Shown here: piece by piece, positions 48,239 through 57,140 of the stretch | Position numbering within the stretch: position 1 is the stretch's first letter | How the letters are laid out: every line of letters begins with the position of its first letter | Program-made: the position numbers and the translations under genes | Virus record (IMG/VR): IMGVR_UViG_3300023174_000040 | Coordinates: 186,001 to 250,000 of that record | Reading direction: 5' to 3' (one strand) | From: a virus | DNA: 64,000 nt | Notes under the pieces: generated by a model | Told to the model about the DNA's origin: nothing | Databases searched by the model: none | The model's input: the letters and a program-made list of their open reading frames with translations, nothing else

Positions 48239-49930
48239 TCAAGATTCTTTTCTTAATTCTGCCGAGTAGTGTTCGAATCTATTGTGTTCGGTTGGTGTCA
48301 TGAGCAAAAGTCCACCTTGAATATTACCTTTTTTAGTTTCTTGGTAAATATAACTCATCCAAGTTTGTTCGTATGAATGAGCCCAAGTAGTTTCTAAAAA
48401 CATTTTTTTGTTTCCTTCTCTGGAGACTACTTGGGGCCAATTGCAATAGTAAACTTCTCCATTTGTATATGGAACTCCTCGATGACTTTTTATGTTATTA
48501 TAAACAGTCTTGGGAGCATTTGGATCGGTTCCTAATTGAGGAAGCTTTTTATTATTTGGCCAATACTTTTCTCTGACATCTTGGGACACGTTATACCAAC
48601 TCCATTGAGTTCCATTGTCTCCAAAAAACTCAGTATAGTTTAATTTTAAAAAATCAAAACTTTCTTTGTTTGCTATTTCCATTGACTTAGAATAAAGATT
48701 CTCTGTTATTCTATTGAAGCCATTTTTACAAAGAGGTTCATTTTTATTTGAATAGAAGAACATATCATCTTCGAAAAACCAATGAAAATCAAATTCGTTT
48801 TGTTCCGCATGATCTGCTATGAATTGTCGGCCACCACATATCCCCAAGTTATCTTTTTTAATATGCTCGAAATTATATTCTTCACATAGTTTGATGTATT
48901 CATCATTCTTCGACAAGTCTGTTGAGTTATTGAGAAGAAATCTTTTCTTGGGTTTTATAAGAAAATCAGAGTCGTATGCTTCCATGCTTTTTAATAATGT
49001 TCTAAATTGATTGGGGCTGTTAAAAGTTATTACGTAAAGCGCAGTGTTATCTGTATCTGATTGACAATTTAATTTATTTTCTTTTACCTTCTCGTTTGTG
49101 AATTCTTTAAGATTCTCAAAGAAAGGATAAACTAAACCGTTTCCCGGTATTTCGTATCTATGAATCAAAGCAGGGTGCCTATGGCATAGTATTGTAAATA
49201 AACACTCATCTGCGCCCATATTCCCCTCTCTGAGGGTTGATTCCATAACCCCATAATAAAGGCTATTAATTTGAGATACTAGTTCTTTTCTTCCGCCAAA
49301 GAATCCCCCTCTTGCAACATAATCTACATAATTAATACCGCAATATTTTGCCATAGCATTTCTTTCAAAGCCATGTATTTCATCGTTAGCGGTATATGGA
49401 TATGTTATGTGCACAAACTTCTTTTGAATTTTACAATAATTATCAAGATTATCGAGAACCTTATCATGTGTAAAAGTTCCCTGGTGGACTGTATTTGTCA
49501 ATCCTCCATCTATCCAAAAGAAATAATCAGATTTAAATGGATTGTAAATGGACGAATCATTTAACATGAACATTTTTGTGAACATCATTGGATTGTAAAA
49601 TTCCAATGCCGCCTGAGGTGATTCTCTAAGCCAACCCGCTCTAGATAGCCATTCCTCATTTTTTCTTATTTCTTGTATTTTATCAAAGAAAGGATTCCAA
49701 GTTTTAAAGTCTTCATTTTCTTTAAAATATATTCTTGTTGGCTTATCCTTCCTTATGTCCAAAACTTCCTGCTCTAGGAATTTTGGAATCCAAATGCACA
49801 TTTGAGCATCAACTTCCAACATCTCAAAAAATCTGGCCTTGTAGTCGCTAAAGTTTCTTTGTGCCCAGCCGTCTAAGCTTTCTCGATTAAGATCCCAAAG
49901 ACCTGTGACAAGGGTAATATTTTTATTCAT
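48239..49930 (-). CDS. Two-domain glycosyltransferase (YibB/HtrL-like + GT2-like)
   Basis: 563 residues. The N-terminal part (NITLVTGLWDLNRESLDGWA; FEMLEVDAQMCIWIPKFLEQ; SDYFFWIDGGLTNTVHQGTF) is like HtrL/YibB-type transferases of LPS and capsule loci. The C-terminal part (about 300-563) is a second GT-A-like domain: NTALYVITFNSPNQFRTLLK, FLLNNSTDLSKNDE, LGICGGRQFIADHAE and FHWFFEDDMFFYS with an EDD metal site. First gene of the minus-strand pair with the GT2 enzyme. Both domains point to surface glycan synthesis or modification. Confidence 0.68.
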   Translation of the reverse strand: MNKNITLVTGLWDLNRESLDGWAQRNFSDYKARFFEMLEVDAQMCIWIPKFLEQEVLDIRKDKPTRIYFKENEDFKTWNPFFDKIQEIRKNEEWLSRAGWLRESPQAALEFYNPMMFTKMFMLNDSSIYNPFKSDYFFWIDGGLTNTVHQGTFTHDKVLDNLDNYCKIQKKFVHITYPYTANDEIHGFERNAMAKYCGINYVDYVARGGFFGGRKELVSQINSLYYGVMESTLREGNMGADECLFTILCHRHPALIHRYEIPGNGLVYPFFENLKEFTNEKVKENKLNCQSDTDNTALYVITFNSPNQFRTLLKSMEAYDSDFLIKPKKRFLLNNSTDLSKNDEYIKLCEEYNFEHIKKDNLGICGGRQFIADHAEQNEFDFHWFFEDDMFFYSNKNEPLCKNGFNRITENLYSKSMEIANKESFDFLKLNYTEFFGDNGTQWSWYNVSQDVREKYWPNNKKLPQLGTDPNAPKTVYNNIKSHRGVPYTNGEVYYCNWPQVVSREGNKKMFLETTWAHSYEQTWMSYIYQETKKGNIQGGLLLMTPTEHNRFEHYSAELRKES

Positions 49931-49971
49931 GATTAATCTTAATATAGATTATTCTGAATAAAAATTATCGT

Positions 49972-50640
49972 TTATGGTTTACCCGGAGCTTTGTTATTCC
50001 ATTGACCACTTTGGAATTTTGCCATGGAGTCAGAAACTGGTGCTGGCACTGCCACAGCGGCTGGAACACTGATTGTAATCCCTGACTTTTTATTTTTAAC
50101 TAGCTGTTGTCCCACTATTATTGCGTTTGGTTTATACTTAACGGATTTGTCTATTTTAAGCTCAGAATAAATTTTTTGAATAAGAGATTCAATGCTACCT
50201 ATAGTGGCTGGGTCACCTTGTATATGGACATGTAAGGACAATTCTTGTGGAAGAGATTTAATACTAGATTGTAACTTTCTTTCTTCTACAAGTCTGTCAT
50301 ATGTATTTTGTTCGATAAGAACGGCTGCCTCTTTAATATTGAAGAGTTGCTGGTGTCCTTGGGAGGTATCTACATCATCAAAATTGTATGATGGGGCCGA
50401 TCCTCTACTGCACGATTTGCCTCCGCAAGCACCATATTTCAAGGGATTAACAATTGTGTTTTTAATACCACCAACAGTTTTTTGTCCACGACCTACTTTC
50501 TGACCTCGGTAAGCATCGATCCAATCGTTGTCTCTTCCTTGTAGGGTATTGGCGGTTAGACCGGCCGCAGCGCCCAAACCGGTTGCAATCTGATTTAAGA
50601 AGGATTCGTTTGCTTCAATCCAATCAATGAATTTTTTCAT
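49972..50640 (-). CDS. Leader-like small protein upstream of tape measure (222 aa)
   Basis: MKKFIDWIEANESFLNQIAT is a weaker leader match (W-I-E or A-N-E). A Gly/Ala-rich hydrophobic stretch (GLGAAAGLTANTLQG), a Cys-containing basic middle (KYGACGGKSCSRGSAPSYNF) and an alpha/beta part with ELSLHVHIQGDP follow, then a disordered Pro/Val tail (TISVPAAVAVPAPVSDSMAK). The start codon is directly preceded by AATATATATATTT. It is divergent from the tail operon. Function unknown. Confidence 0.55.
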   Translation of the reverse strand: MKKFIDWIEANESFLNQIATGLGAAAGLTANTLQGRDNDWIDAYRGQKVGRGQKTVGGIKNTIVNPLKYGACGGKSCSRGSAPSYNFDDVDTSQGHQQLFNIKEAAVLIEQNTYDRLVEERKLQSSIKSLPQELSLHVHIQGDPATIGSIESLIQKIYSELKIDKSVKYKPNAIIVGQQLVKNKKSGITISVPAAVAVPAPVSDSMAKFQSGQWNNKAPGKP

Positions 50641-50656
50641 AAATATATATATTAAA
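50641..50656. promoter_or_regulatory. AAATATATATATTAAA box before the tail operon
   Basis: This AT box abuts the minus-strand ATG at 50640 and, with a second GATATATATG-type box near 50688, lies in the 91-base region from which the tail operon on the plus strand must start. The same type of box recurs before other units in the window. Confidence 0.4.
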
Positions 50657-50731
50657 ACAAGATATAATTTAAAATAAATTATTATATTGATATATATGTT
50701 TTGTACTCAACTCTAAGTAATTTTTTAATAA

Positions 50732-53700
50732 ATGATAGACAATCTAGGGAGAAATATTGATTCGGGATTAAATGCGCAGGATCTCCGTGGATTAATTTCA
50801 TCATTAGCAAAACAAGACACTGGTCCAGCAAAGCCATTTGGCAAAAAAAACGATAATGATCCCACAACTAAATTACTAAAAGATATGGAAACTCTTTCTA
50901 AAGAGTTTCGGTCATCGATACAAGAAACAAAAAAATTAGCGGTTGCAGTTGGTGATTTTTTGAAATCATCCACTAAAGCATCGAGTGGCGGCAATAATAA
51001 ATTCGGACCTATGCTACCTAGAGACATGGGAAGAAAAAATCCCGGAAACAAGAAGATGGAAGCTTCGATGACCAAACTGGCTGAGCATGGGCTAAAAAAG
51101 GGAAGTATATTTACACACGATTTCAAATTAGGAGAAATAATGAAATCGTTGGCAAAAAGCCTGCGGAAAGGTTTTGGTGCAATGACAGGTGGTACAGGTA
51201 GTGGAACCGGCGGGGGTGGTGGAGGCAGCGGAGGAGGAGGAGGAAGAGGAGGAGGATATGGAGGTTACGGAAGAGAAGACCCAGATCAACTCGCAGCCTT
51301 AAACTCACTTAGAAGAAAAAAGCAATCAATCGGAGATATATCCAGAAGCCTCGCAGTTTCTCAAGAAACAATGCTTGGCTACACGGCTTTCAGCAAAATC
51401 ACAGATGGCATTGTCAAGAAAGAAAGAGAATTCTCACAAAGCGTTAGAGCAGTTGCGTATGAAACAGAAGGTGTAACAAAAAATTCAAGAAGCTTGCAGA
51501 AAACCTATGAAGATATAGGAAGGGTTTCAAAAATAACAGGTTTTGAAAGAGATAAGACACAAGCATCTTATATTTCGAATCTAAAGAAAGGATTCAAAGA
51601 TCAAAAAGCAGCTTTAAATGTATCTAAAACCCAGTTAAACACAGAGAAGATGATAGGCGTGGAAGCTGGAGTGTTAGGGGATACTTTCTCCGGGATGGCT
51701 TTATCGACAGGTATGACTGAAAATCAATTAGCACAATTCGGAAGAAGCATAAAGGAAACGGCAAGAAATACAGGAGTAACAGGAGATAATCTTGCTAACG
51801 CAGTCAAACAAAGTGATCAATTTATAAAAAATCTAAGAAATGGAGCCAGATTAACTACGTCTGCCGCTTCTAATATGGTCGAAATGATGGCTAGCGCAGA
51901 AAAATTTGGAGTATCCGAGCAGATGGGTTCAATAGCAGGTGTTGCAACCAAAGGATTGAGTGGATTGATGGAAGCATCATCTCAACAAAAGGCATTGTTA
52001 TATCAGGCTGCAGGCGCTATGGGAGCAACAAGTGAACTCATGTCGGGCACTCTATTGAGCACTAAAGAAGGAATGAAAAAGCTAGCAGGAGGAATGGAAA
52101 GCATCCTTGGCAACTTTGGAGTAACCTCCTTAGATCAAATAGCCAACATGAGCGATGAACAGAAGTCCACACTAGATGCACAATTAAGATCTGGGTACGG
52201 CATGGGATTGGGAGAATTCCAAAAGAGCATAGAAGCAACAAGAGAAGCCTCAAAGGGACTAGACGAAAAATTAAGTGACATAACAACCAAGCAAAAACAA
52301 AACTTAACTCTGGGTGAAAAAAATCTCCTTCTGGATCAGCAAAGATCATTAACTACAGGCGGATCTTTAGACATAATGTCGCAACTTGACGAAGTTGCTA
52401 AGAGTGCTGGAGATATGGACGCAGCATTTGATAAATTTGGATCAAAACTTCCAGGAATGGACAAAGACTTAAAAGCTCTTGGCATAACTGCAACTGACTC
52501 TAAGGGTGTTGCGAAACAATCTATAGAGACTGCGTTAAAGGGTATAAATGAAGGCTTAAAAAAGGCTAAGAAAAAAGAATTAAATATAACTTCGAGTCAA
52601 ATAGAGAACGCCTTAAAAGATCCCAAGTCATATAGAGAACTAGTTAAAACAATGGGTGATGCCAATGCAGAACTTGGCGTAAAAGAAAAGAGTCAAGTAG
52701 ATGCGTTGACCGATGTAAATCAATCTTTAAATGAATTGAACGATACCTTAAGAGTAACATCTCTAGGAGTTATAGGCGGACTATTAAATCAGCCTGGTTT
52801 GGCTAAGACATTGACAGGGGTTTTTGGGGCGGCGGGTGGCATAGCAGACATAATGGGCAAAGCCACAGATTATCAGATTAATAAATTAGAGGCAATAATC
52901 TATGGCACAGCTAGCGCCGGCGGCGCAGGAGGTGGAGCGGCGGCGAGTGCCATAGTAGCAGCACTGCCCGGGATAGCAGCAGGGGCGGCGATATTGGTAG
53001 GTGTAGCAGGAGCTATAATGGGAAGTATGGCAGCAGGGGAGCAAGCTGCTGAAATATTTGGAATCTCTCAAGAAAAATTAACTACTGCCGAATATTATGC
53101 TGCTAAGGGTGCGGGCGCTGTTACAGGAGCATTAAATTATTTAACTTTTGGAATTTTTGACAGTCTGTTAGGATCGACAGGAACGCTGACTATAGCATTG
53201 GCGAAGTTTAATAAAATGATACCTATATTGAGTGCAGTGATGGCAATCATAGATGCAATAGCAGGAGCAATTTGGGGGTTAATAACTAGTGTGGGGGATG
53301 TTCTTGCGGGAATAGGCGAGATGGTTTATTTTGCAATCGCTCCCATAGGCAGTGTCTTTATTGCTATCGGTGACGCAGTTGGAAGCATACTTGGACCACT
53401 ATTTAATTTTAATTCCAAGATGGAAGAGACTGGTAGTTTCTTTACAATTTTCGCAAATATTTTTGGAGGTATAGGCAAAGCAATACGAACTGTTTTAAGA
53501 GTTGTTGGCATGTTCATTGGTGGAATAGTTAGCTTATTCACGATGGTGTTGGCTCCTGTGATCAGAATTATAGGACAAGCCATAGGACTTGTTACCTCTG
53601 TAATAGGAATGTTGTTAAATTCGTTATACAATAGAGCATTGGGAATACTTCAATTCTTTGAAGGTGTATTTACTTTAAACTTAGGCAAGATTTTTGAGGG

Positions 53701-56263
53701 TATGGGAAGATTTATTGGAGAAACATTGATCTTTACATTCAAAATATTATTTATAGAAATACCAAAAATGCTATTAAATATATTTGCTTTTGCATTTAAA
53801 TTATTATTTGTAGAAATACCCAAAATGATTCTTAATCTATTCATGAGTATTCCAAGAATGCTATATGATAGCTTAGTATCCCTGGCCGCAAGCGATTGGG
53901 CTGGACCAATATTCCAACCTTTCTTGGATATACTGAGTCCAATAGGAGAGGCACTTGGATCATTATATGATGCTTTTGGAGCGTTATTCGATGCGATAGG
54001 AACTTTACTAGACCCTATATTTTATTTATTCGAATCTATTTTTGGAGTAAGTGAGGCCGGCGAATCTGGTTTCAGTGCCATGAATCTATTAAAAGGAGTT
54101 GTGTATGGCTTATCAACAGTAATAGGATCTCTTATAAGAGTGGCTCTTTTCCCTTTACAAATAGTAATTCAAGCTTTGGTGGCTCCAATAAGGGCTGTTA
54201 CATGGGTGATCAATCAAATAACATCGGCAATAAACGCATTAGTATCTTGGGCAAAAGGATTGGTAGATGCAATATTAAGTCCATTCAACTGGCTTTTTGA
54301 TGTCTTGGTAGGTCATTCGATAATACCTGATTTAGCAACTTCAATAGTTTCTATATTTGGAAAAATGGCATTAAACGTGATAGGCGGCATGGCAAAAATG
54401 GCTTCTAGCGTAATAGGGGGTTTAACAAATCTGCCAGGTTTAGCGGTTGGAGCTGTGAGTAAGGTCGGAGGATTGGTAGGCAAAGCTATGAATCTATCAT
54501 CTGATTTATTCTCTGGATTTGTTAAAGGATTTTCAAATGCAAATGGGGCTCAAGAAGGATTCTTCTCATCGATCTCAAAAGGATTTTCAAGTATGATGGG
54601 AACAAGTGGTGCAGCTAAAATAGGAGATTTCTTTAAAGGAATAGGATCAAAAATAAAAGAAACATTTAATCCTTTAGCAAAAGGATATTCAAGATCAAGA
54701 GAACAAGGAGGAGGAATACTATCGTCTATTGGAAAGGGCTTAACAAGTCAAGTAAAATCAACATCCGCCGGTAGAGGAGCATTAAATGTTGCAAACAAGG
54801 GAAAAACCGCAGCATTAAGTACGACTGGTAATTTACTTGGCGGCATTAAAGGAAAAGCAGGCAAATTACTCGGTGGAGTAGGATCTATATTTGGATCTAT
54901 ATTAGATGGAGGGGGAGATGATGCATGTGCGTGCAGTGCAGAGGCAGCACAATCTCTTGAAATTCCTTTATCGAAAGGAATGAAAAATCTAAAGAATCAA
55001 AATGCAAAAAGTTTAGGTAATGCAGCTGAAAAAATAGCCGGTAAGTCGAGCAAAGGATTCTTGGGAGGATTAAAAAGCAAGGTTGATTCAGGCATTAAGT
55101 CTGGAAAGGGTTTAGTGGGAGGATTATTTGGTAAGGCTGGCGGAGCCACCAGTAAGGCTGGTGGTATGTTGAGCAAAGGAACCGGATTGATGAGCGGACT
55201 ATTTGGTAAAGCAAGTGGAGTTGCTGCTAAAGCCGGTTCATTATTCAGTAAAGGCGGTGGCTTAATGGGAAGCATGTTTGGCAAGGCTGGTGGCTTCATA
55301 GCAAAGGCGGGATTGGCCGGTGCAGGTAAAAGCTTGTTAAAGAAGTTGCCAGGCATAGGTGCTTTAGCCGGCGCTGGTTTTGCTTTGTCGGCATTGGTTC
55401 AAGGAAACGTTGGAGGAGCAGTAAAAGAATTGGCAAGTGGACTAGCTGGTGCAATTCCGTTCATAGGACCAGTTCTGTCGGCCGGTATTGACTTCTTTGG
55501 AGATGGACTAATAAGTGGTGCAGGAAAACTAGCGAGCAGTGCATGGGAAGGTGCAAAGTCAATAGCAAGTAGTGCGTGGGAAGGTGCAAAAAATCTTGGA
55601 TCAACATTATGGGAAGGTGCAAAAAATCTAGGGTCTAAACTGTGGGATGGGGCAAAAACTGTTGGTGAGGGCGCCATGTGGTTAGGTCAAAAATATATTG
55701 ATGGCTGGAAGATGATAGGCAAAGGTGCATTATCAGTAGGTAAGTTTGCTCTGGATGCAGCAACACTACCAGCCAGAACACTTGCATCTGCTGCCGGATG
55801 GGCAGGAGGGAAAATTGCCGGGTTCTTCGGAGGCGCAAATAAAGCAGCAGAAACAGGAGCTGCTACGGCCAATAAGATGAGTATGCCAAGTCCGATATAT
55901 CCATTAAACAATACTACAAGCGGATCAGTTCCGGCGTCAACCGCACGGGTTACCGATATTGGTGAGTCTTTACAAAGAGATGCTGTGACTTCGGGAGCGG
56001 CAACAGCAGAAACTTCCGAACTTAGCACAATTGCAGAATCCGGTCAGACTCAAGTTGAAAAATTAGAAAATATGATAACTCTATTACAGCAGATGGTGGG
56101 ATTCATGAAACCATCACAAGGATCGGGAGAGGGTGGGCAATCAGCAGCCAGCACTGCGACCAATTATGTTTCCTCTAGTCCTCCAAAATATTATAAATGG
56201 AAAACAGGTAAACACGGACAAGGCGCATCTAAGGGAATAACAAGCATAGGAACAGTAGGCTAA
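50732..56263 (+). CDS. Tail tape measure protein
   Basis: 1843 residues, by far the largest tail gene and first of the baseplate operon. A Gly-rich linker (about 150-185), long charged helical regions and many hydrophobic membrane-active segments (about 730-775, ASAIVAALPGIAAGAAILVG; about 820-1100, several) are typical of tape measures. The C-terminal third has Gly/Lys/Ala repeats (GKAGGATSKAGGMLSKGTGL; AWEGAKSIASSAWEGAKNLG). A small CACS motif occurs near residue 1395. At about 0.15 nm per residue this suggests a tail near 275 nm. No SD before the ATG. Confidence 0.88.
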   Translation: MIDNLGRNIDSGLNAQDLRGLISSLAKQDTGPAKPFGKKNDNDPTTKLLKDMETLSKEFRSSIQETKKLAVAVGDFLKSSTKASSGGNNKFGPMLPRDMGRKNPGNKKMEASMTKLAEHGLKKGSIFTHDFKLGEIMKSLAKSLRKGFGAMTGGTGSGTGGGGGGSGGGGGRGGGYGGYGREDPDQLAALNSLRRKKQSIGDISRSLAVSQETMLGYTAFSKITDGIVKKEREFSQSVRAVAYETEGVTKNSRSLQKTYEDIGRVSKITGFERDKTQASYISNLKKGFKDQKAALNVSKTQLNTEKMIGVEAGVLGDTFSGMALSTGMTENQLAQFGRSIKETARNTGVTGDNLANAVKQSDQFIKNLRNGARLTTSAASNMVEMMASAEKFGVSEQMGSIAGVATKGLSGLMEASSQQKALLYQAAGAMGATSELMSGTLLSTKEGMKKLAGGMESILGNFGVTSLDQIANMSDEQKSTLDAQLRSGYGMGLGEFQKSIEATREASKGLDEKLSDITTKQKQNLTLGEKNLLLDQQRSLTTGGSLDIMSQLDEVAKSAGDMDAAFDKFGSKLPGMDKDLKALGITATDSKGVAKQSIETALKGINEGLKKAKKKELNITSSQIENALKDPKSYRELVKTMGDANAELGVKEKSQVDALTDVNQSLNELNDTLRVTSLGVIGGLLNQPGLAKTLTGVFGAAGGIADIMGKATDYQINKLEAIIYGTASAGGAGGGAAASAIVAALPGIAAGAAILVGVAGAIMGSMAAGEQAAEIFGISQEKLTTAEYYAAKGAGAVTGALNYLTFGIFDSLLGSTGTLTIALAKFNKMIPILSAVMAIIDAIAGAIWGLITSVGDVLAGIGEMVYFAIAPIGSVFIAIGDAVGSILGPLFNFNSKMEETGSFFTIFANIFGGIGKAIRTVLRVVGMFIGGIVSLFTMVLAPVIRIIGQAIGLVTSVIGMLLNSLYNRALGILQFFEGVFTLNLGKIFEGMGRFIGETLIFTFKILFIEIPKMLLNIFAFAFKLLFVEIPKMILNLFMSIPRMLYDSLVSLAASDWAGPIFQPFLDILSPIGEALGSLYDAFGALFDAIGTLLDPIFYLFESIFGVSEAGESGFSAMNLLKGVVYGLSTVIGSLIRVALFPLQIVIQALVAPIRAVTWVINQITSAINALVSWAKGLVDAILSPFNWLFDVLVGHSIIPDLATSIVSIFGKMALNVIGGMAKMASSVIGGLTNLPGLAVGAVSKVGGLVGKAMNLSSDLFSGFVKGFSNANGAQEGFFSSISKGFSSMMGTSGAAKIGDFFKGIGSKIKETFNPLAKGYSRSREQGGGILSSIGKGLTSQVKSTSAGRGALNVANKGKTAALSTTGNLLGGIKGKAGKLLGGVGSIFGSILDGGGDDACACSAEAAQSLEIPLSKGMKNLKNQNAKSLGNAAEKIAGKSSKGFLGGLKSKVDSGIKSGKGLVGGLFGKAGGATSKAGGMLSKGTGLMSGLFGKASGVAAKAGSLFSKGGGLMGSMFGKAGGFIAKAGLAGAGKSLLKKLPGIGALAGAGFALSALVQGNVGGAVKELASGLAGAIPFIGPVLSAGIDFFGDGLISGAGKLASSAWEGAKSIASSAWEGAKNLGSTLWEGAKNLGSKLWDGAKTVGEGAMWLGQKYIDGWKMIGKGALSVGKFALDAATLPARTLASAAGWAGGKIAGFFGGANKAAETGAATANKMSMPSPIYPLNNTTSGSVPASTARVTDIGESLQRDAVTSGAATAETSELSTIAESGQTQVEKLENMITLLQQMVGFMKPSQGSGEGGQSAASTATNYVSSSPPKYYKWKTGKHGQGASKGITSIGTVG

Positions 56264-56266
56264 AAA

Positions 56267-56800
56267 ATGAATGCAACAACAGGAAAAATACTTGAGAATA
56301 TACCTGACTGCTATATCAAGGTAGAAGGTCGCACAATATACATGAATGTGCTACCAGACATATCAGATAGTAAGTCTGCTGCCTATAACGATGAGCCAGT
56401 GATTGGTCGAAGTTTTCCAATGAAAACCTATAGTCACTCAGAAAACAGGTCTATAAATTGGACCGCTTATTTTGTAGTAACACAAGATAGCGACATACAA
56501 AAAAATTTAACAGCACTAAGAACAATCGAAAGTGCAGTCTACCCAAGAGTAGGTAATTTTGAACCATATGCACCTCCACCAGTATGTGCTTTAAGATGTG
56601 GACATTTATTAAAACCCGGAGGTGAAATAGTTGATACTTGCGCAGTTCTGCGAACATATAGCGTAAAATATCCAACAGATGTTGCCTGGGATAGTGAAAC
56701 AAAACTTCCTTATAAATTTAGTGTGGATATGACATGGGAAGTGGTTTATGAAAGCAGTAACTTACCAGGTCATAATAGAATATTTAAGGTAGGTGGTTAA
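56267..56800 (+). CDS. Baseplate/tail-tube-initiator-type protein
   Basis: 177 residues directly after the tape measure (3 bases). IYMNVLPDISDSKSAAYNDE, PVIGRSFPMKTYSHSENRSI, FVVTQDSDIQKNLTALRTIE, SAVYPRVG and CAVLRTYSVKYPTDVAWDSE are the conserved elements of a myovirus protein found between tape measure and LysM-like gp53 in large phages (tail-tube-to-baseplate junction, XkdP-like position). A pair of Cys (CALRCGH) may bind metal. Role by position and family pattern. Confidence 0.65.
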   Translation: MNATTGKILENIPDCYIKVEGRTIYMNVLPDISDSKSAAYNDEPVIGRSFPMKTYSHSENRSINWTAYFVVTQDSDIQKNLTALRTIESAVYPRVGNFEPYAPPPVCALRCGHLLKPGGEIVDTCAVLRTYSVKYPTDVAWDSETKLPYKFSVDMTWEVVYESSNLPGHNRIFKVGG

Positions 56801-56802
56801 AA

Positions 56803-57129
56803 ATGTCAAACTATTATGAAGAAACAAATATACAACCTTCTAAATTTGTAGGATTCTCAAGCAGATATGCGGAGAGTGGAGTTGTGTATTATACTGAAAA
56901 TAAACTTCTAACATTTAAAACATATAAAAAAAAGAATCATATTCCAAGCAAAAGTGATAAGTATGCAGTTATAACAAAAGGATATGAGTACAGGCCCGAC
57001 TTGATGTCAAATCAAGCTTATGGAACTCCTGATTTTTGGTGGAAAATATTAGAAGCCAATGGAATGAAAGATATTTTTGAATTTAAGAGTGGCGAAAATA
57101 TAATCATACCAAACAACATATTATTTTAA
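56803..57129 (+). CDS. gp53/LysM-like baseplate wedge protein
   Basis: 108 residues. DKYAVITKGYEYRPDLMSNQ, AYGTPDFWWKILEANGMKDI and FEFKSGENIIIPNNILF reproduce the T4 gp53-like/LysM fold ('y.v..g.eyRPDlis...yG.p.lwW.I...N.i..p.....G..i.iP'). Short N-terminal extension. In T4, gp53 joins the baseplate wedges around the hub. Sits between the tube-junction protein and hub gene in the co-directional operon. Confidence 0.85.
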   Translation: MSNYYEETNIQPSKFVGFSSRYAESGVVYYTENKLLTFKTYKKKNHIPSKSDKYAVITKGYEYRPDLMSNQAYGTPDFWWKILEANGMKDIFEFKSGENIIIPNNILF

Positions 57130-57140
57130 AGGCCGGTAAA

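Noticed and set aside
50725-51126. 133-residue minus-strand frame opposite the tape measure start
   Set aside because: It is a shadow of the tape measure gene; no independent start signals.
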